From: Bradyrhizobium sp. NAS80.1
Lineage (GTDB): Bacteria; Pseudomonadota; Alphaproteobacteria; Rhizobiales; Xanthobacteraceae
Length of the DNA: 64,000 nt
NCBI RefSeq assembly: GCF_001908205.1
Contig: NZ_LGHL01000048.1
Location: 1-64,000 of the forward strand
Direction: 5' to 3'
Position 1 is the first letter of the stretch. The number at the start of each line of letters is the position of its first letter. A program made the position numbers and the translations under genes. The notes beneath the pieces are model-generated. The model had not been told where the DNA came from, did no database searches, and worked only from the letters and a program-made list of their open reading frames with translations. Below, piece by piece: positions 54,025 through 61,980 of the stretch.

Positions 54025-54809
54025 TTCTTTCCTCCCTGGAGTGATCCTGGCGGGACTTCATCGATGCCCCCAAGCGAGTCGAAAGCCACTGGCTTCACTT
54101 CCGCAGCGGGCTTGAAGACAAAGGCGTCCGCTGGCGGCTGGGCATTTGTCTTCCAGTTCTTGATCCGCAGGGTGTATTGAGGCGCGCCCGTCACTGCCTT
54201 GCTGGTAATGATGAACTTGCGGGGCACGGGATTGGCCCCGACTTCGATCCATATCTGCCAGTCGGTGTCAGGCGAGCGGAAGGCGAGATGCTCGCACTCG
54301 ACCCCGTCGATGACGCCGCGGCCGATATGTTTTGCATCATATACACCCGTCATCAGGTCATCGAATGACCGTGGCAGCAGCAAGTCGGCACCCGGCGCCT
54401 CGACGCCGAAATCGGAACGCATCTTGTCGATCAATTGCTCTACGCTGCCGGAAAAATCCGCCTGGGCATAAGCGCCGACATGCTTTCCGAGGACCGTCAG
54501 CTTCTTGCCGTCGAAGACCAGCTCGAGGTCTGCATAGCCCCCAGTCCGGGTGGCACGCAGTTTGTCGGGACGGCTGAGCATGACCTGCCCCGAACTCGCA
54601 AACTGAATCTTTTGCAGATCGTTCGTGACCACTTCGATATCCGAATCGAAGGTCGCGTCGATGGTGGGTTGACCGCCGATATAGGCGGACATCCCTTTCA
54701 GGATTTGCAGGGCGCCGTCGCCCTGCGCCTGCGCGCCGCCGGCCAGGATGGCCGCGCAGAGGACAATGCCGGGCGCGAAGGCGCGCCGAACAAGACCGAG
54801 TGTGATCAT
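54021..54809 (-). CDS. DUF2092 exported protein
   Basis: A 262-residue protein with a signal peptide (AQA-QG near 28). The DUF2092 domain spans about 35-230 and is LolA/LolB-like in layout: strands such as VVTNDLQKIQFASSGQVMLS, RPDKLRATRTGGYADLELVFDG, and the GVIDGVECEHLAFRSPDTDW segment. This suggests lipid or lipoprotein binding in the periplasm, though no member's function is known to me. Its stop overlaps the start of the next gene. It follows the barrel gene by 14 bases, probably in one operon. Confidence 0.8.
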   Translation of the reverse strand: MITLGLVRRAFAPGIVLCAAILAGGAQAQGDGALQILKGMSAYIGGQPTIDATFDSDIEVVTNDLQKIQFASSGQVMLSRPDKLRATRTGGYADLELVFDGKKLTVLGKHVGAYAQADFSGSVEQLIDKMRSDFGVEAPGADLLLPRSFDDLMTGVYDAKHIGRGVIDGVECEHLAFRSPDTDWQIWIEVGANPVPRKFIITSKAVTGAPQYTLRIKNWKTNAQPPADAFVFKPAAEVKPVAFDSLGGIDEVPPGSLQGGKK

Positions 54810-54823
54810 CGATAGAGCCCTGT

Positions 54824-55543
54824 TCAGAACCGGTAGTTGACGCCGCCACGCACGATGTTCACTCGATCCGAGCTCACTCCGGTGCCGACGATTTTCGTGT
54901 AGAGATACTCGCCCTTCACGGACCAGTTCGGCGTGAACCCATATTCCACGCCAAGACCGGCCGAGATGCCCGGACGCCAGGACGAGCCCGAGCAATCCGG
55001 CAGGACGCCAAGCGTGCCGCAGGGTACGCCTGCGACGGTCGATGCGCTGGCGCTCGACTTGACGAAAGCTGCGCCGCCCGTGGCGTAGAGCAGCACATTG
55101 TTCATCGCCACACCGATCCGCGCCCTCACCGTCGACAGCGCACTGATGTTCGACGAGGTGTTCAGCGTGACGCCCTGCCCGATGCCGAGAATGCTGGGTG
55201 TTACGACGGACGAGCCCTTGATGTTGGCCCAATCCAAATCACCTTCCAGGCCGAGCACGACATATCCCTGCTGAATCTGTCCGCCAAACGTACCGCCGAT
55301 CATGCCGCCACTGATGTCGAAACCAGCACGATCGAACCTGTTGGCGAACAGCACCAGCGGGTCCTGATTGCCCCAGCCATACCCGCCGTTAACGCCGACG
55401 TAGAATCCCGTCCAGTTATAGACGGCGGCAACCGAAGCCGGCGCCTTGTAGGCGGGTGCCGCCGACAAGTCTGCCGCAGCAGCGTAGCCGCCCATCATTC
55501 CCGAAGCTGCGATCGCAACTGCAAACTTACCAATCTTGTTCAT
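54824..55543 (-). CDS. Outer-membrane beta-barrel protein, Omp25/31-like (second copy)
   Basis: A 239-residue barrel. The signal peptide MNKIGKFAVAIAASGMMGGY is followed by YNWTGFYVGVNGGYGWGN, the same signature as the barrel at 51278. Two cysteines (GVPCGTLGVLPDCSG) are close together, unlike the other copy. It ends VNIVRGGVNYRF with the terminal phenylalanine expected for outer-membrane insertion. The ATG at 55543 was chosen because the frame upstream has no ribosome-binding site. The island motif lies 64 bases upstream. Confidence 0.9.
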   Translation of the reverse strand: MNKIGKFAVAIAASGMMGGYAAAADLSAAPAYKAPASVAAVYNWTGFYVGVNGGYGWGNQDPLVLFANRFDRAGFDISGGMIGGTFGGQIQQGYVVLGLEGDLDWANIKGSSVVTPSILGIGQGVTLNTSSNISALSTVRARIGVAMNNVLLYATGGAAFVKSSASASTVAGVPCGTLGVLPDCSGSSWRPGISAGLGVEYGFTPNWSVKGEYLYTKIVGTGVSSDRVNIVRGGVNYRF

Positions 55544-55606
55544 TGCCCACCTGAGTGATTGAAGAAATTCGTGCAGCATCAAATCGCATCTGGCGCGCGC
55601 AACCCG

Positions 55607-55622
55607 CTATGCAGAATCTGAC
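55607..55622 (-). promoter_or_regulatory. Island 16-bp motif, copy 2
   Basis: Minus-strand GTCAGATTCTGCATAG, 64 bases upstream of the barrel gene at 55543. Differs from consensus TGCCGAWWTTGCATAG at four positions at most. Confidence 0.55.
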
Positions 55623-55733
55623 GTATGCCTTCAGTTTTCCCGACTGTGGCCAAGTTGCAGCAGCGGAAGCATTGGCTGACCGCAGGCCCACCTTCGCGAA
55701 TGGCCTCTTGGTGCAAGGCGTGCGGTTGGACGA

Positions 55734-55749
55734 ACATGCAAATTCTGAC
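55734..55749 (-). promoter_or_regulatory. Island 16-bp motif, copy 3 (divergent)
   Basis: Minus-strand GTCAGAATTTGCATGT. The core ATTTGCAT is intact and the end differs. It lies 191 bases upstream of the barrel gene. Confidence 0.4.
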
Positions 55750-55834
55750 AATCGGTGATGTTGAGCGGTGACCGGGCGCTCGTGGCCTGGTTCAACTTTG
55801 GCGAACGCCATCCCCAACAATGCGTCGGAACGGT

Positions 55835-55859
55835 CTATGCAAAATCTGCCAATGCATAG
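55835..55859. promoter_or_regulatory. Island motif, copy 4, with a second inverted half-site
   Basis: CTATGCA (55835-55841) and TGCATAG (55853-55859) are perfect inverted repeats 11 bases apart. The minus-strand copy GGCAGATTTTGCATAG (55835-55850) fits the full motif, and the opposite TGCCAATGCATAG half fits in part. This is the only copy with a two-sided arrangement. Confidence 0.55.
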
Positions 55860-55880
55860 CGGGCCGCATCGCAGCGGCTC

Positions 55881-56261
55881 CTACGGCAGATCTGCCTCTT
55901 TGGTGTCCTCGAAGGAGGCCGGCTCGACAAATGGCGGCTCGGACATTTCCGCAAGCCAATCGCAAATGAGCGTCGAGGGTATTGCCCGTCGCGGTGTGCA
56001 AGGATTGATGGTGCCCGCGGTCACGATGTATCCTTGCTCGAATTTCTGGCGAGCAAACCTCTGGGCGTCGAGCTCGGTCGGAAAGCTTTCACTTTGTCTC
56101 GAACGTCGTTGCGCCGATGCTTTGCGCACCTTCTTCGGCACCTCAAACGAAACATACCATGTTTTCGGGAGGTCAGCTGGCACCGGGGTTTTCCGATTTG
56201 TTTTCCCTGTGGGCTCGCCTATTTCTGCGGGCTCACTCTCGCCATCCGCTTTCGGCACCAC
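55881..56261 (-). CDS. Hypothetical protein, 126 residues
   Basis: No named family, but it reads as a real protein. An N-terminal charged, proline-containing linker is followed by TWYVSFEVPKKVRKASAQR and a segment SESFPTELDAQRFARQKFEQ then GYIVTAGTINP, a short strand-helix-strand module that I recall from conserved rhizobial hypotheticals. No signal or membrane segment. The start is a GTG near 56261 (another at 56258), without a clear ribosome-binding site. Confidence 0.6.
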   Translation of the reverse strand: MVPKADGESEPAEIGEPTGKTNRKTPVPADLPKTWYVSFEVPKKVRKASAQRRSRQSESFPTELDAQRFARQKFEQGYIVTAGTINPCTPRRAIPSTLICDWLAEMSEPPFVEPASFEDTKEADLP

Positions 56262-56307
56262 GAACTGGAGCCGCGTCCCATCCCCTCACGCCAAAAGGCG
56301 CGGAGCG

Positions 56308-56793
56308 TCAGTAGACCGGACGCAGCTGTAGGCCGGAAAGGCCGACGGTGACGTCGATGGCAACCGACCCCTCTACGGAAACGGGCTGCAACGCAAATGA
56401 CCGCCCCGAGCCACCGACAAGAACATTGACGCCGGCGCCCAAGCCGAGGGCGATATCACCTGACGCCCCGACATATTCGCCGGCGAGAGCTCCAACCGGA
56501 GGACCTGCCGTCGGGGCAAGAACCGCCCAAGCAAGTGCGCCTCCCGCCGAAACGCCGATATCGATTCCGACAGTGTTGAGTGCCCCTTCATAGAACTGAG
56601 TGGGGAACGGCGGGTTTTGTGTAAAGCGACATGACATCGATTGATGGCCAAATATGACAAACCCGATGCTGGGGTCGACCTTGCACCCCAGCATGCCGAT
56701 CTGGGTCCACGATGCCTGCTGGGCGCCCGCGGAAGACACAGAGCCAGACCATGCGCCGAAGGCGCAGAGGGCAGCTAAAATTGGTGCACGCAT
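56308..56793 (-). CDS. DUF992 exported protein
   Basis: A 161-residue protein with a signal peptide (AGA-QQ near 24). The DUF992 domain begins QIGMLGCKVDPSIGF with two cysteines (GCKVD and MSCRFTQ), then glycine/alanine-rich strands. The function is unknown, probably periplasmic. The ATG at 56793 has GGGGAAG just upstream; ATGs at 56805 and 56808 are alternatives. An exact consensus island motif lies 104 bases upstream. Confidence 0.75.
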   Translation of the reverse strand: MRAPILAALCAFGAWSGSVSSAGAQQASWTQIGMLGCKVDPSIGFVIFGHQSMSCRFTQNPPFPTQFYEGALNTVGIDIGVSAGGALAWAVLAPTAGPPVGALAGEYVGASGDIALGLGAGVNVLVGGSGRSFALQPVSVEGSVAIDVTVGLSGLQLRPVY

Positions 56794-56896
56794 TCGCTTC
56801 CCCATCATCACACAAAACCTCGTTGATCGCGGGCAGGAGCTTGGTCCTGGACCGCCCTCTGCTTTTGGTAGTTGAGCATGCTCGAAGCCGATCAGA

Positions 56897-56912
56897 CTAT
56901 GCAAAATCGGCA
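56897..56912 (-). promoter_or_regulatory. Island 16-bp motif, copy 5 (consensus)
   Basis: Minus-strand TGCCGATTTTGCATAG, identical in all 16 bases to copy 8 at 60064. It lies 104 bases upstream of the DUF992 gene. Confidence 0.65.
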
Positions 56913-57062
56913 CTCCGAACCTGCCGTGAGCGAAAAATCGCGCCCTCGACGGCTGAATCACGGGGTGAGAATCCAATAGCCGAGCCGCTTTGCGGACGTA
57001 CGCGTCGCCTGGCGTAGTCGGGAACGGCTGGACGAGAACCTACGATCAGCCAGCGGAAACTT

Positions 57063-57078
57063 TGCCGAAATTGCATAG
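57063..57078 (+). promoter_or_regulatory. Island 16-bp motif, copy 6
   Basis: TGCCGAAATTGCATAG on the plus strand, 107 bases upstream of the DUF2721 gene. It differs from copy 5 at two positions. Confidence 0.65.
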
Positions 57079-57184
57079 TCGACCTCGAGGGCGCGCGCTA
57101 TTCGGGTCTCAATCCAAGCGTTACGTCCCCACCGCGCCTGCAAGTCGCGCCGCGCGGACCTGGTCCGCGGAAGAAAGCATCGCG

Positions 57185-57628
57185 ATGCCGATCGACACAC
57201 CGACTGCCGCGCACCTGTCGCAGGTCATTTCGCAGGTGACGCCGCCAGCGTTTCTCCTTGGCGCAGTTGCAGCTTTCGTTTCGGTTCTGATCGGACGGAT
57301 GAACCGCATCGTCGACAGGCTACAGGCATTGCACGCTACAATCGACGGCGACATTTCCCCAGCGCATCCCGACGTGCCGCACCTTAGGCGCCGGGCAGTG
57401 CTTTTGAACAAGGCAATTATTCTTTCGACGATCAGCGCGATTGTCACGTCGCTCCTGGTGATCCTAGCGTTCGTCTGCACCTTCTTCCAGTTTCGGCATG
57501 AATACGGCGTTGCCCTGCTCTTTGTTATCGCGTTGAGTTTCTTCACGCTTTCGCTGGTGGATCTGGTCCGCGAGGCCCGCCTGTCGCTGCATGACCTCAG
57601 CCATCACAAACCACGCCGAAGCCCGTAG
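57185..57628 (+). CDS. DUF2721 membrane protein
   Basis: A 147-residue integral membrane protein with three hydrophobic segments (about 20-37, 75-97 and 105-122). The first helix is followed by the conserved GRMNRIVDRLQAL. A helical cytoplasmic or periplasmic linker (HPDVPHLRRRAVLLNKAI) lies between. The function of DUF2721 is unknown. GGAAGAAAG precedes the ATG. The first 19 codons are duplicated, with the same upstream layout, at the right edge of the window. Confidence 0.8.
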   Translation: MPIDTPTAAHLSQVISQVTPPAFLLGAVAAFVSVLIGRMNRIVDRLQALHATIDGDISPAHPDVPHLRRRAVLLNKAIILSTISAIVTSLLVILAFVCTFFQFRHEYGVALLFVIALSFFTLSLVDLVREARLSLHDLSHHKPRRSP

Positions 57629-57858
57629 CAAACAAAATTCAAACGCCTGAGCGCTCCGGGCATCGATCATTTCCCGTCATAACCGAGACCTACCGGGAGC
57701 TGAATGCGACAACGCGAGGATTGCCCTTTCGTTTTCGAAATAGTAGCTTCATAGATCAGAAGTTGTATGCGACTTTGAGCTTCAATTTACCTGTTTGAAG
57801 ACGATGTTACGTTCGTGCGATCTCTCTCAGGCATTCAAATGTTGCGGGGGTATCCGAA

Positions 57859-58872
57859 GTGTTTTGGGTTAGAAGGATGAGGATCGAAGATCCGCTGCTT
57901 TGCCCGAGCGCGGTTCAAGGATGCGAGATCAACGTATTTCCGACAAAGCGCGGCGAGCTCGATCTGACCATTGAGCAAATTGGTTTGAATCGGCTTTGGA
58001 TGAGCCGGTATGAGCTGAATCTGCCTCAAGTCAATAAAATTGCCGTCCGGCCCGGGCGCAGATCCATCGGCTTTCTGACACGATTGGAAGGCCCCCCGAT
58101 TCAGCACTGCGGTGTGGACGTCGCGCCGGGGGATATCGTCATCGACACGTACGATGTGTCGCATCAGCGTTGCGGCACCAACCATCGCTATGGCGGGATG
58201 TCGCTCTCCGAGGAAGATATGAGTGCAACGCTGGCAACCGTTGTTGGAGCTGACTTTCCGGCAAAGCTGCCAACCCGCGTCGTTCGGCCCCGCCCGGAGT
58301 TGATGTCACGCCTGTTGAAGATGCACGAAACCGTCGGCGAGTTAGCCCGTACGACGCCGGACGCTCTGGAATCGCCGGAGCTACGTCGCGGGTTCGAACA
58401 ACAAATGTCTCATCTGATGGTTCGATGCCTTGCCGAGGGCGCCGGCATCGAGATCACCGCCGGCAGGCGGCGTCACGATGCGATCATCGCGCGGCTCGAG
58501 GATTATCTGGCCGAAAACCCGGACCGTGCCATCTATCTGACCGAACTCTGCGCTGCGACCGGCGTTTCCGAGCGGACGCTGCGATCGGCTTGCGAAGAAC
58601 ATCTCGGCATGGCTCCGATCCGCTATCTCACACTGCGAAGAATGCATCTGGTCCGGCGCGCGCTGCTGCGTGCTGACGCATCCAAGACCACCGTTACCCA
58701 TATCGTGACCAACTACGGGTTCTGGGAGCTCGGGCGCTTCTCGGTCGCCTACCGCACGCTGTTTGGAGAGTTACCGTCGGAAACACTGCGGCGGCCCCCG
58801 CAGGATCCCCACGTCCATCTCATGCGTCCCACAACGCTGCCAGTCGAAGTCATTGTAGGACGGCTTCACTAG
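57859..58872 (+). CDS. AraC-family regulator (second of three in the island)
   Basis: A 337-residue regulator with a cupin-like N-terminal part (about 40-150) and a C-terminal double helix-turn-helix (about 215-310): YLTELCAATGVSERTLRSAC, then FWELGRFSVAYRTLFGELPS. The GTG at 57859 has a G-rich site 9 bases upstream; an ATG at 57877 would remove six residues. A motif-like sequence about 90-120 bases upstream is too weak to list. Confidence 0.85.
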   Translation: MFWVRRMRIEDPLLCPSAVQGCEINVFPTKRGELDLTIEQIGLNRLWMSRYELNLPQVNKIAVRPGRRSIGFLTRLEGPPIQHCGVDVAPGDIVIDTYDVSHQRCGTNHRYGGMSLSEEDMSATLATVVGADFPAKLPTRVVRPRPELMSRLLKMHETVGELARTTPDALESPELRRGFEQQMSHLMVRCLAEGAGIEITAGRRRHDAIIARLEDYLAENPDRAIYLTELCAATGVSERTLRSACEEHLGMAPIRYLTLRRMHLVRRALLRADASKTTVTHIVTNYGFWELGRFSVAYRTLFGELPSETLRRPPQDPHVHLMRPTTLPVEVIVGRLH

Positions 58873-58982
58873 TCGCGGCATTTCCTTACCTGATGGCGCA
58901 CATCGACCGGCCGATTTGCGCCATCGCAGCTTGCGATCGAAATGTCCTATTGCGCTCCTTGAAGCGCCCTTTTGTCTCATGG

Positions 58983-58998
58983 CGCCGGAATTGCATAG
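58983..58998 (+). promoter_or_regulatory. Island 16-bp motif, copy 7
   Basis: CGCCGGAATTGCATAG, 45 bases upstream of the AraC gene's first ATG (59043). Copies before a regulator gene suggest autoregulation or cross-regulation. Confidence 0.6.
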
Positions 58999-59042
58999 TC
59001 GAACCCTATCGATAGCCTGATGGTGCCTCATCGACGGGCCCC

Positions 59043-60038
59043 ATGAGCATCAAATGGTCGCAAGAGCCATCCGCCCGTCCGATGGGACGAGGGGATATGG
59101 CTGAACGCTCCATTTCAAGGTTTGACGATCCCGGAGCCTACGAAGCCGGATTTGGCGATTTCGGTGTCAATCTCACGATAACTGGCCCCGGGGAATTCGA
59201 AGCGGAGTTGCTGCGGCTGAAACTGGACCATCTCGTCATCATGCGGCTGCGCGAATCGCTGCCGCGCATTGCCTGCATTTCGCTTGCAGCCGACAGGGTC
59301 TTTTTGTCCTTCCCAGTTGGCCGGGTGAGCCTGGAATGCGACGGGTTTGCTTTCCAAAGTGACCAGATCGCCCTTCATGGCCCGAGCCAGCAGATGCATC
59401 AGCTATCGAGCGGGAAATGCCAATGGGGCCTGATATCCTTGCCCGTGGAGCAGTTTGAAAAGAGTGGCGCGGCATTGACCGGCCAGCCGATCCTGCGCCC
59501 GCGCTCCACGAGGCTACTCCATCCTACCGGCGTGGACCTGGCCCTTTTTCGGCACCTGTTCCAACACGCCTGTCACCTCGCGGCTCCTGCAAACAAACTG
59601 ATTGAGAAGCCCGAAGTGGCAAGGGCGCTCGAACAAGACATGATTCATGCCGTGATCCATTGCCTCACCGGCGACGGGACGGAAAACAGATCCAGGACAC
59701 GCTCCAACCACACAGCCTTGATGACCCGCTTCGAAGCAGCGCTGCGCAAATCCGTCGACCGGAAGATCACGTTGCCCGATCTTTGCGCCGAAATCGGCGT
59801 GGCCGAACGCACATTGCGGATGTGCTGTCACGAATTTCTCGGCATCAGCCCGATGCGATACCTCCTGTTGCGCAGGCTGAACAAGGCCCGCGCCGCGCTA
59901 CGGCGCGCCGATGCCTCTACCGCGAGCGTCGCCAGCATCGCGCGGGAGCATCAATTCTTTGAGCTCGGACGCTTCGCTGCGACTTACCGTGCAGCTTTCG
60001 GAGAAACGCCGCTGACGACGCTTCAGCGCAAGGCTTAG
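59043..60038 (+). CDS. AraC-family regulator (third of three in the island)
   Basis: A 331-residue protein. The N-terminal half is cupin-like (about 40-150), and the C-terminal half holds DLCAEIGVAERTLRMCC and FFELGRFAATYRAAFGETPL. The DNA-binding part is closer to the regulator at 57859 than to that at 52153. The start is uncertain: ATGs at 59043, 59082 and 59097 are in frame and none has a strong ribosome-binding site. Confidence 0.85.
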   Translation: MSIKWSQEPSARPMGRGDMAERSISRFDDPGAYEAGFGDFGVNLTITGPGEFEAELLRLKLDHLVIMRLRESLPRIACISLAADRVFLSFPVGRVSLECDGFAFQSDQIALHGPSQQMHQLSSGKCQWGLISLPVEQFEKSGAALTGQPILRPRSTRLLHPTGVDLALFRHLFQHACHLAAPANKLIEKPEVARALEQDMIHAVIHCLTGDGTENRSRTRSNHTALMTRFEAALRKSVDRKITLPDLCAEIGVAERTLRMCCHEFLGISPMRYLLLRRLNKARAALRRADASTASVASIAREHQFFELGRFAATYRAAFGETPLTTLQRKA

Positions 60039-60063
60039 CTCTGTTCGGGAGAGGTGCACTTTT

Positions 60064-60079
60064 TGCCGATTTTGCATAG
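60064..60079 (+). promoter_or_regulatory. Island 16-bp motif, copy 8 (consensus)
   Basis: TGCCGATTTTGCATAG, identical to copy 5, 78 bases upstream of the gene at 60157. Confidence 0.65.
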
Positions 60080-60156
60080 GCGGCCGGTTTCGGCGTGTCT
60101 ACGGTCCGCCTCCACCAACGTGCCGGAAGCCCCCGGCTGATCGCAAGGAGAACGAG

Positions 60157-60816
60157 ATGCGCAACAAGAAAGGCCTGCACATTTGCATGGCGTTGCTGGC
60201 GGCGACGTTACTGCTCGACACCGGGACTGCGCGGGCTCAGAGCGCACCCAACGGACAACTGAAGACGATCGGCGCGCCCTCCGCTGCAAATACTCAAATT
60301 GTGCCGTCGCTCATCGTTCTCAATTCTCGCAGCGCGACATTGCAAGGCGACAGCCTCGTGCTGACCGGCGTCACGCCGAACTCGATCATATTCGCAGACC
60401 GGCCCGTGCGCGCCGCCGGCCATCAGCTCACCGCTGACATCATCGCCGATTGGGGCACGGGCAAGGACAGCTTTGCCAGCGATCCTCCGAACGCGACTGT
60501 TTCGGCTTTCAACACCAAGGATGGCTCCGTCAAGGATGCCGTGGTCGTCCTGAAAAATCCGAAGCTGGATGGGGACAAGCTCGTCTTCGCGGTTCAGACA
60601 CTCGAGGGCGATCTAAACGGTGCCGACGGCGCAGCCTCGATCTTCATCGATATTATCGGCCGCCCCTTTACACCGCTTTCCTTTGCGGGCGTCGCGCGGC
60701 GCACTGCATTCCGGGGCGCGATGTATGCCGGAGCCGCCGCTGTTGGAGCTGCAGCCGTGGGAGCCGCTTACGCCCGGCCCTATTGCGGCTATTATCCCTA
60801 TCCTCCTTGTTATTGA
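60157..60816 (+). CDS. Exported protein of the IGRPFTPLSFAGVARRT family, Tyr/Pro-rich C-terminus
   Basis: A 219-residue protein with a signal peptide (ARA-QS near 28). It is the paralogue of the gene at 50527: NGQLKTIGAPSAAN, IVPSLIVLNSRSATLQ, IIFADRPVRAAGHQLT and GADGAASIFIDIIGRPFT are shared or nearly shared, and both end YYPYPPCY. The beta-rich N-terminal half is followed by an alanine/glycine stretch. It may be a surface or membrane-anchored protein. AAGGAG lies 6 bases before the ATG. Confidence 0.8.
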   Translation: MRNKKGLHICMALLAATLLLDTGTARAQSAPNGQLKTIGAPSAANTQIVPSLIVLNSRSATLQGDSLVLTGVTPNSIIFADRPVRAAGHQLTADIIADWGTGKDSFASDPPNATVSAFNTKDGSVKDAVVVLKNPKLDGDKLVFAVQTLEGDLNGADGAASIFIDIIGRPFTPLSFAGVARRTAFRGAMYAGAAAVGAAAVGAAYARPYCGYYPYPPCY

Positions 60817-61094
60817 ACGCGTCCCGTGCCGGGCGGCACGTAGCTGCCGCCCGTTCCGGTTCGAACCTTGCAGCCTGGTCTCGCCTTGCCGGGCCCTGGT
60901 CGAGCAGGTGTCGTACCTGTATCTCCTGCTCTTCCCCCTCCTCAGCGCTATAGAGTCATCGCGCCAACGGCATGCACGTCACGGAGCGCTAGCGTTATTG
61001 CCGCCGCCCGCCGAAGTGGCGCAATTCTGGTAACCGATCGTCGTGCGTTCTTGACCCGATCGACGCCGACAATACGGCTCAAGGCGGTAGAAAC

Positions 61095-61625
61095 ATGGAT
61101 TTTCTCGCGTCGGGAGCGTGGATCACAGACTGGCTGTGGGGACTCCCCTTGATCGTCCTTGCGTCGGTCATCCACGTCATCGGACTCGGAGCGATAGAGC
61201 TTGGCGTTGAGCGAGGTCTGAAGCGCGCGAAAAGAGTTCGCGGCCATCTGGCGACGTTTGTAGCGGTGGTGGGAGCGACCGTGCTGTCGGCCACCGCCTT
61301 GCACGCCATGGGGGCAGCTGTCTGGGCCGGAGCCTACCTCTGGCTCGGCGCTCTTCCAGACGAGCGCTCGGCGATGCTGTATTCAATTGGCGCGATGACG
61401 ACCTTCGGCCATGCAAGCCTCCATCTTTCTGACCGTTGGCAGATGTTGGGGGCGCTCGAAGCTCTCAACGGCATGCTGCTGTTTGGGCTGACCACGGCCT
61501 TCCTCTACGCCACCATACGCAACGTTCATGCTGCCGTGTTGGGCACGCGGACGGTCGTAGTGGAGGCCGTCGAGGACATGCGAGCGGTCGATCCGGTTGG
61601 CCCAACGCGTCAGTCCAGGTCCTGA
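61095..61625 (+). CDS. Small membrane protein, ion-channel-like
   Basis: A 176-residue membrane protein with four hydrophobic segments (about 17-37, 48-70, 75-90 and 125-150). Between the last two lies MLYSIGAMTTFGHASLHLS, which resembles a pore helix and degraded filter (TTFG) of two-transmembrane potassium channels. It is shorter than a typical channel and lacks the full TVGYGD filter. I would call it a channel-like protein of unknown conductance. No island motif is found upstream. Confidence 0.6.
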   Translation: MDFLASGAWITDWLWGLPLIVLASVIHVIGLGAIELGVERGLKRAKRVRGHLATFVAVVGATVLSATALHAMGAAVWAGAYLWLGALPDERSAMLYSIGAMTTFGHASLHLSDRWQMLGALEALNGMLLFGLTTAFLYATIRNVHAAVLGTRTVVVEAVEDMRAVDPVGPTRQSRS

Positions 61626-61890
61626 ATGCAAACGGTCATTTTTCTCAGCATGGGCGGAGTAGCCACTGAAACAGCCAGGCGGCTCCCCTCCTGAGGTAGA
61701 ACCGGAAACTTCTATCGCGGATTTGGAGATCGGAGCGTGCGGAGCGCTGGCGACATCATAGCGCCGCGACGAAGCAATGCTCATTCGCCATCGGCCGTGG
61801 CGCGCCGCCCTCTACGCAGAATGCAAAAGCCACTGGTCTACAGGAGGCGCACGATCGCCCGGCTACCTCTCTCGCCGAGATTCGTGCTTC

Positions 61891-61923
61891 TGCACCGTCG
61901 CCGATCAGCTTGGCGACGGTGCA
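61891..61923. terminator. 12-bp perfect hairpin between convergent genes
   Basis: TGCACCGTCGCC (61891-61902) and GGCGACGGTGCA (61912-61923) are exact inverted repeats with a 9-base loop. It lies between genes ending at 61625 and 61981, and it can serve as a bidirectional terminator. There is no clear T-run. Confidence 0.5.
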
Positions 61924-61941
61924 GTGGGCTCACGAAGTGGC

Positions 61942-61969
61942 TATGCCGGCCCACCCAAGGACCGGCATA
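61942..61969 (-). terminator. Hairpin after the DUF1254/1214 gene
   Basis: TATGCCGG (61942-61949) and CCGGCATA (61962-61969) pair perfectly over 8 bases with a 12-base loop, 11 bases past the stop at 61981. Confidence 0.4.
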
Positions 61970-61980
61970 AGTTCATGTTT

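Larger units (their letters stand above)
55544..55880. other. Promoter region with three island motifs
   Basis: A 337-base gap without genes. It holds motif copies at 55607, 55734 and 55835 (listed separately). The density is the highest in the window and suggests a main control point upstream of the barrel-DUF2092 operon. Confidence 0.5.
61626..61980. other. Gap between converging genes
   Basis: A 355-base gap with no supported gene. Two hairpins (61891-61923 and 61942-61969, listed below) fall near its right end, as expected between convergent transcription units. Confidence 0.5.

Noticed and set aside
55734..55749. ATGCAAAT inside the island motif resembles the eukaryotic octamer
   Set aside because: The similarity is chance in a bacterial genome; the full 16-bp pattern in repeated promoters is the relevant signal.
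55768..56331. A 187-codon plus-strand frame opposite the hypothetical gene at 55881
   Set aside because: The minus-strand frame has the better protein-like composition and recalled family similarity; the plus frame is serine/arginine-rich and runs through the promoter motif.
57742..57775. A further island-motif copy before the AraC gene at 57859 (CAGAAGTTGTATG)
   Set aside because: Too many mismatches in the conserved TTGCATAG core to claim.
60064..60079. TTGCA in the island motif as a sigma-54 -12 element
   Set aside because: No TGGC-type -24 element lies at the required distance in the copies I checked.
61806..61831. CTACGCAGAATGCAAAAGCC as a motif copy near 61815
   Set aside because: The half-sites are out of register with the consensus and no gene start lies nearby.
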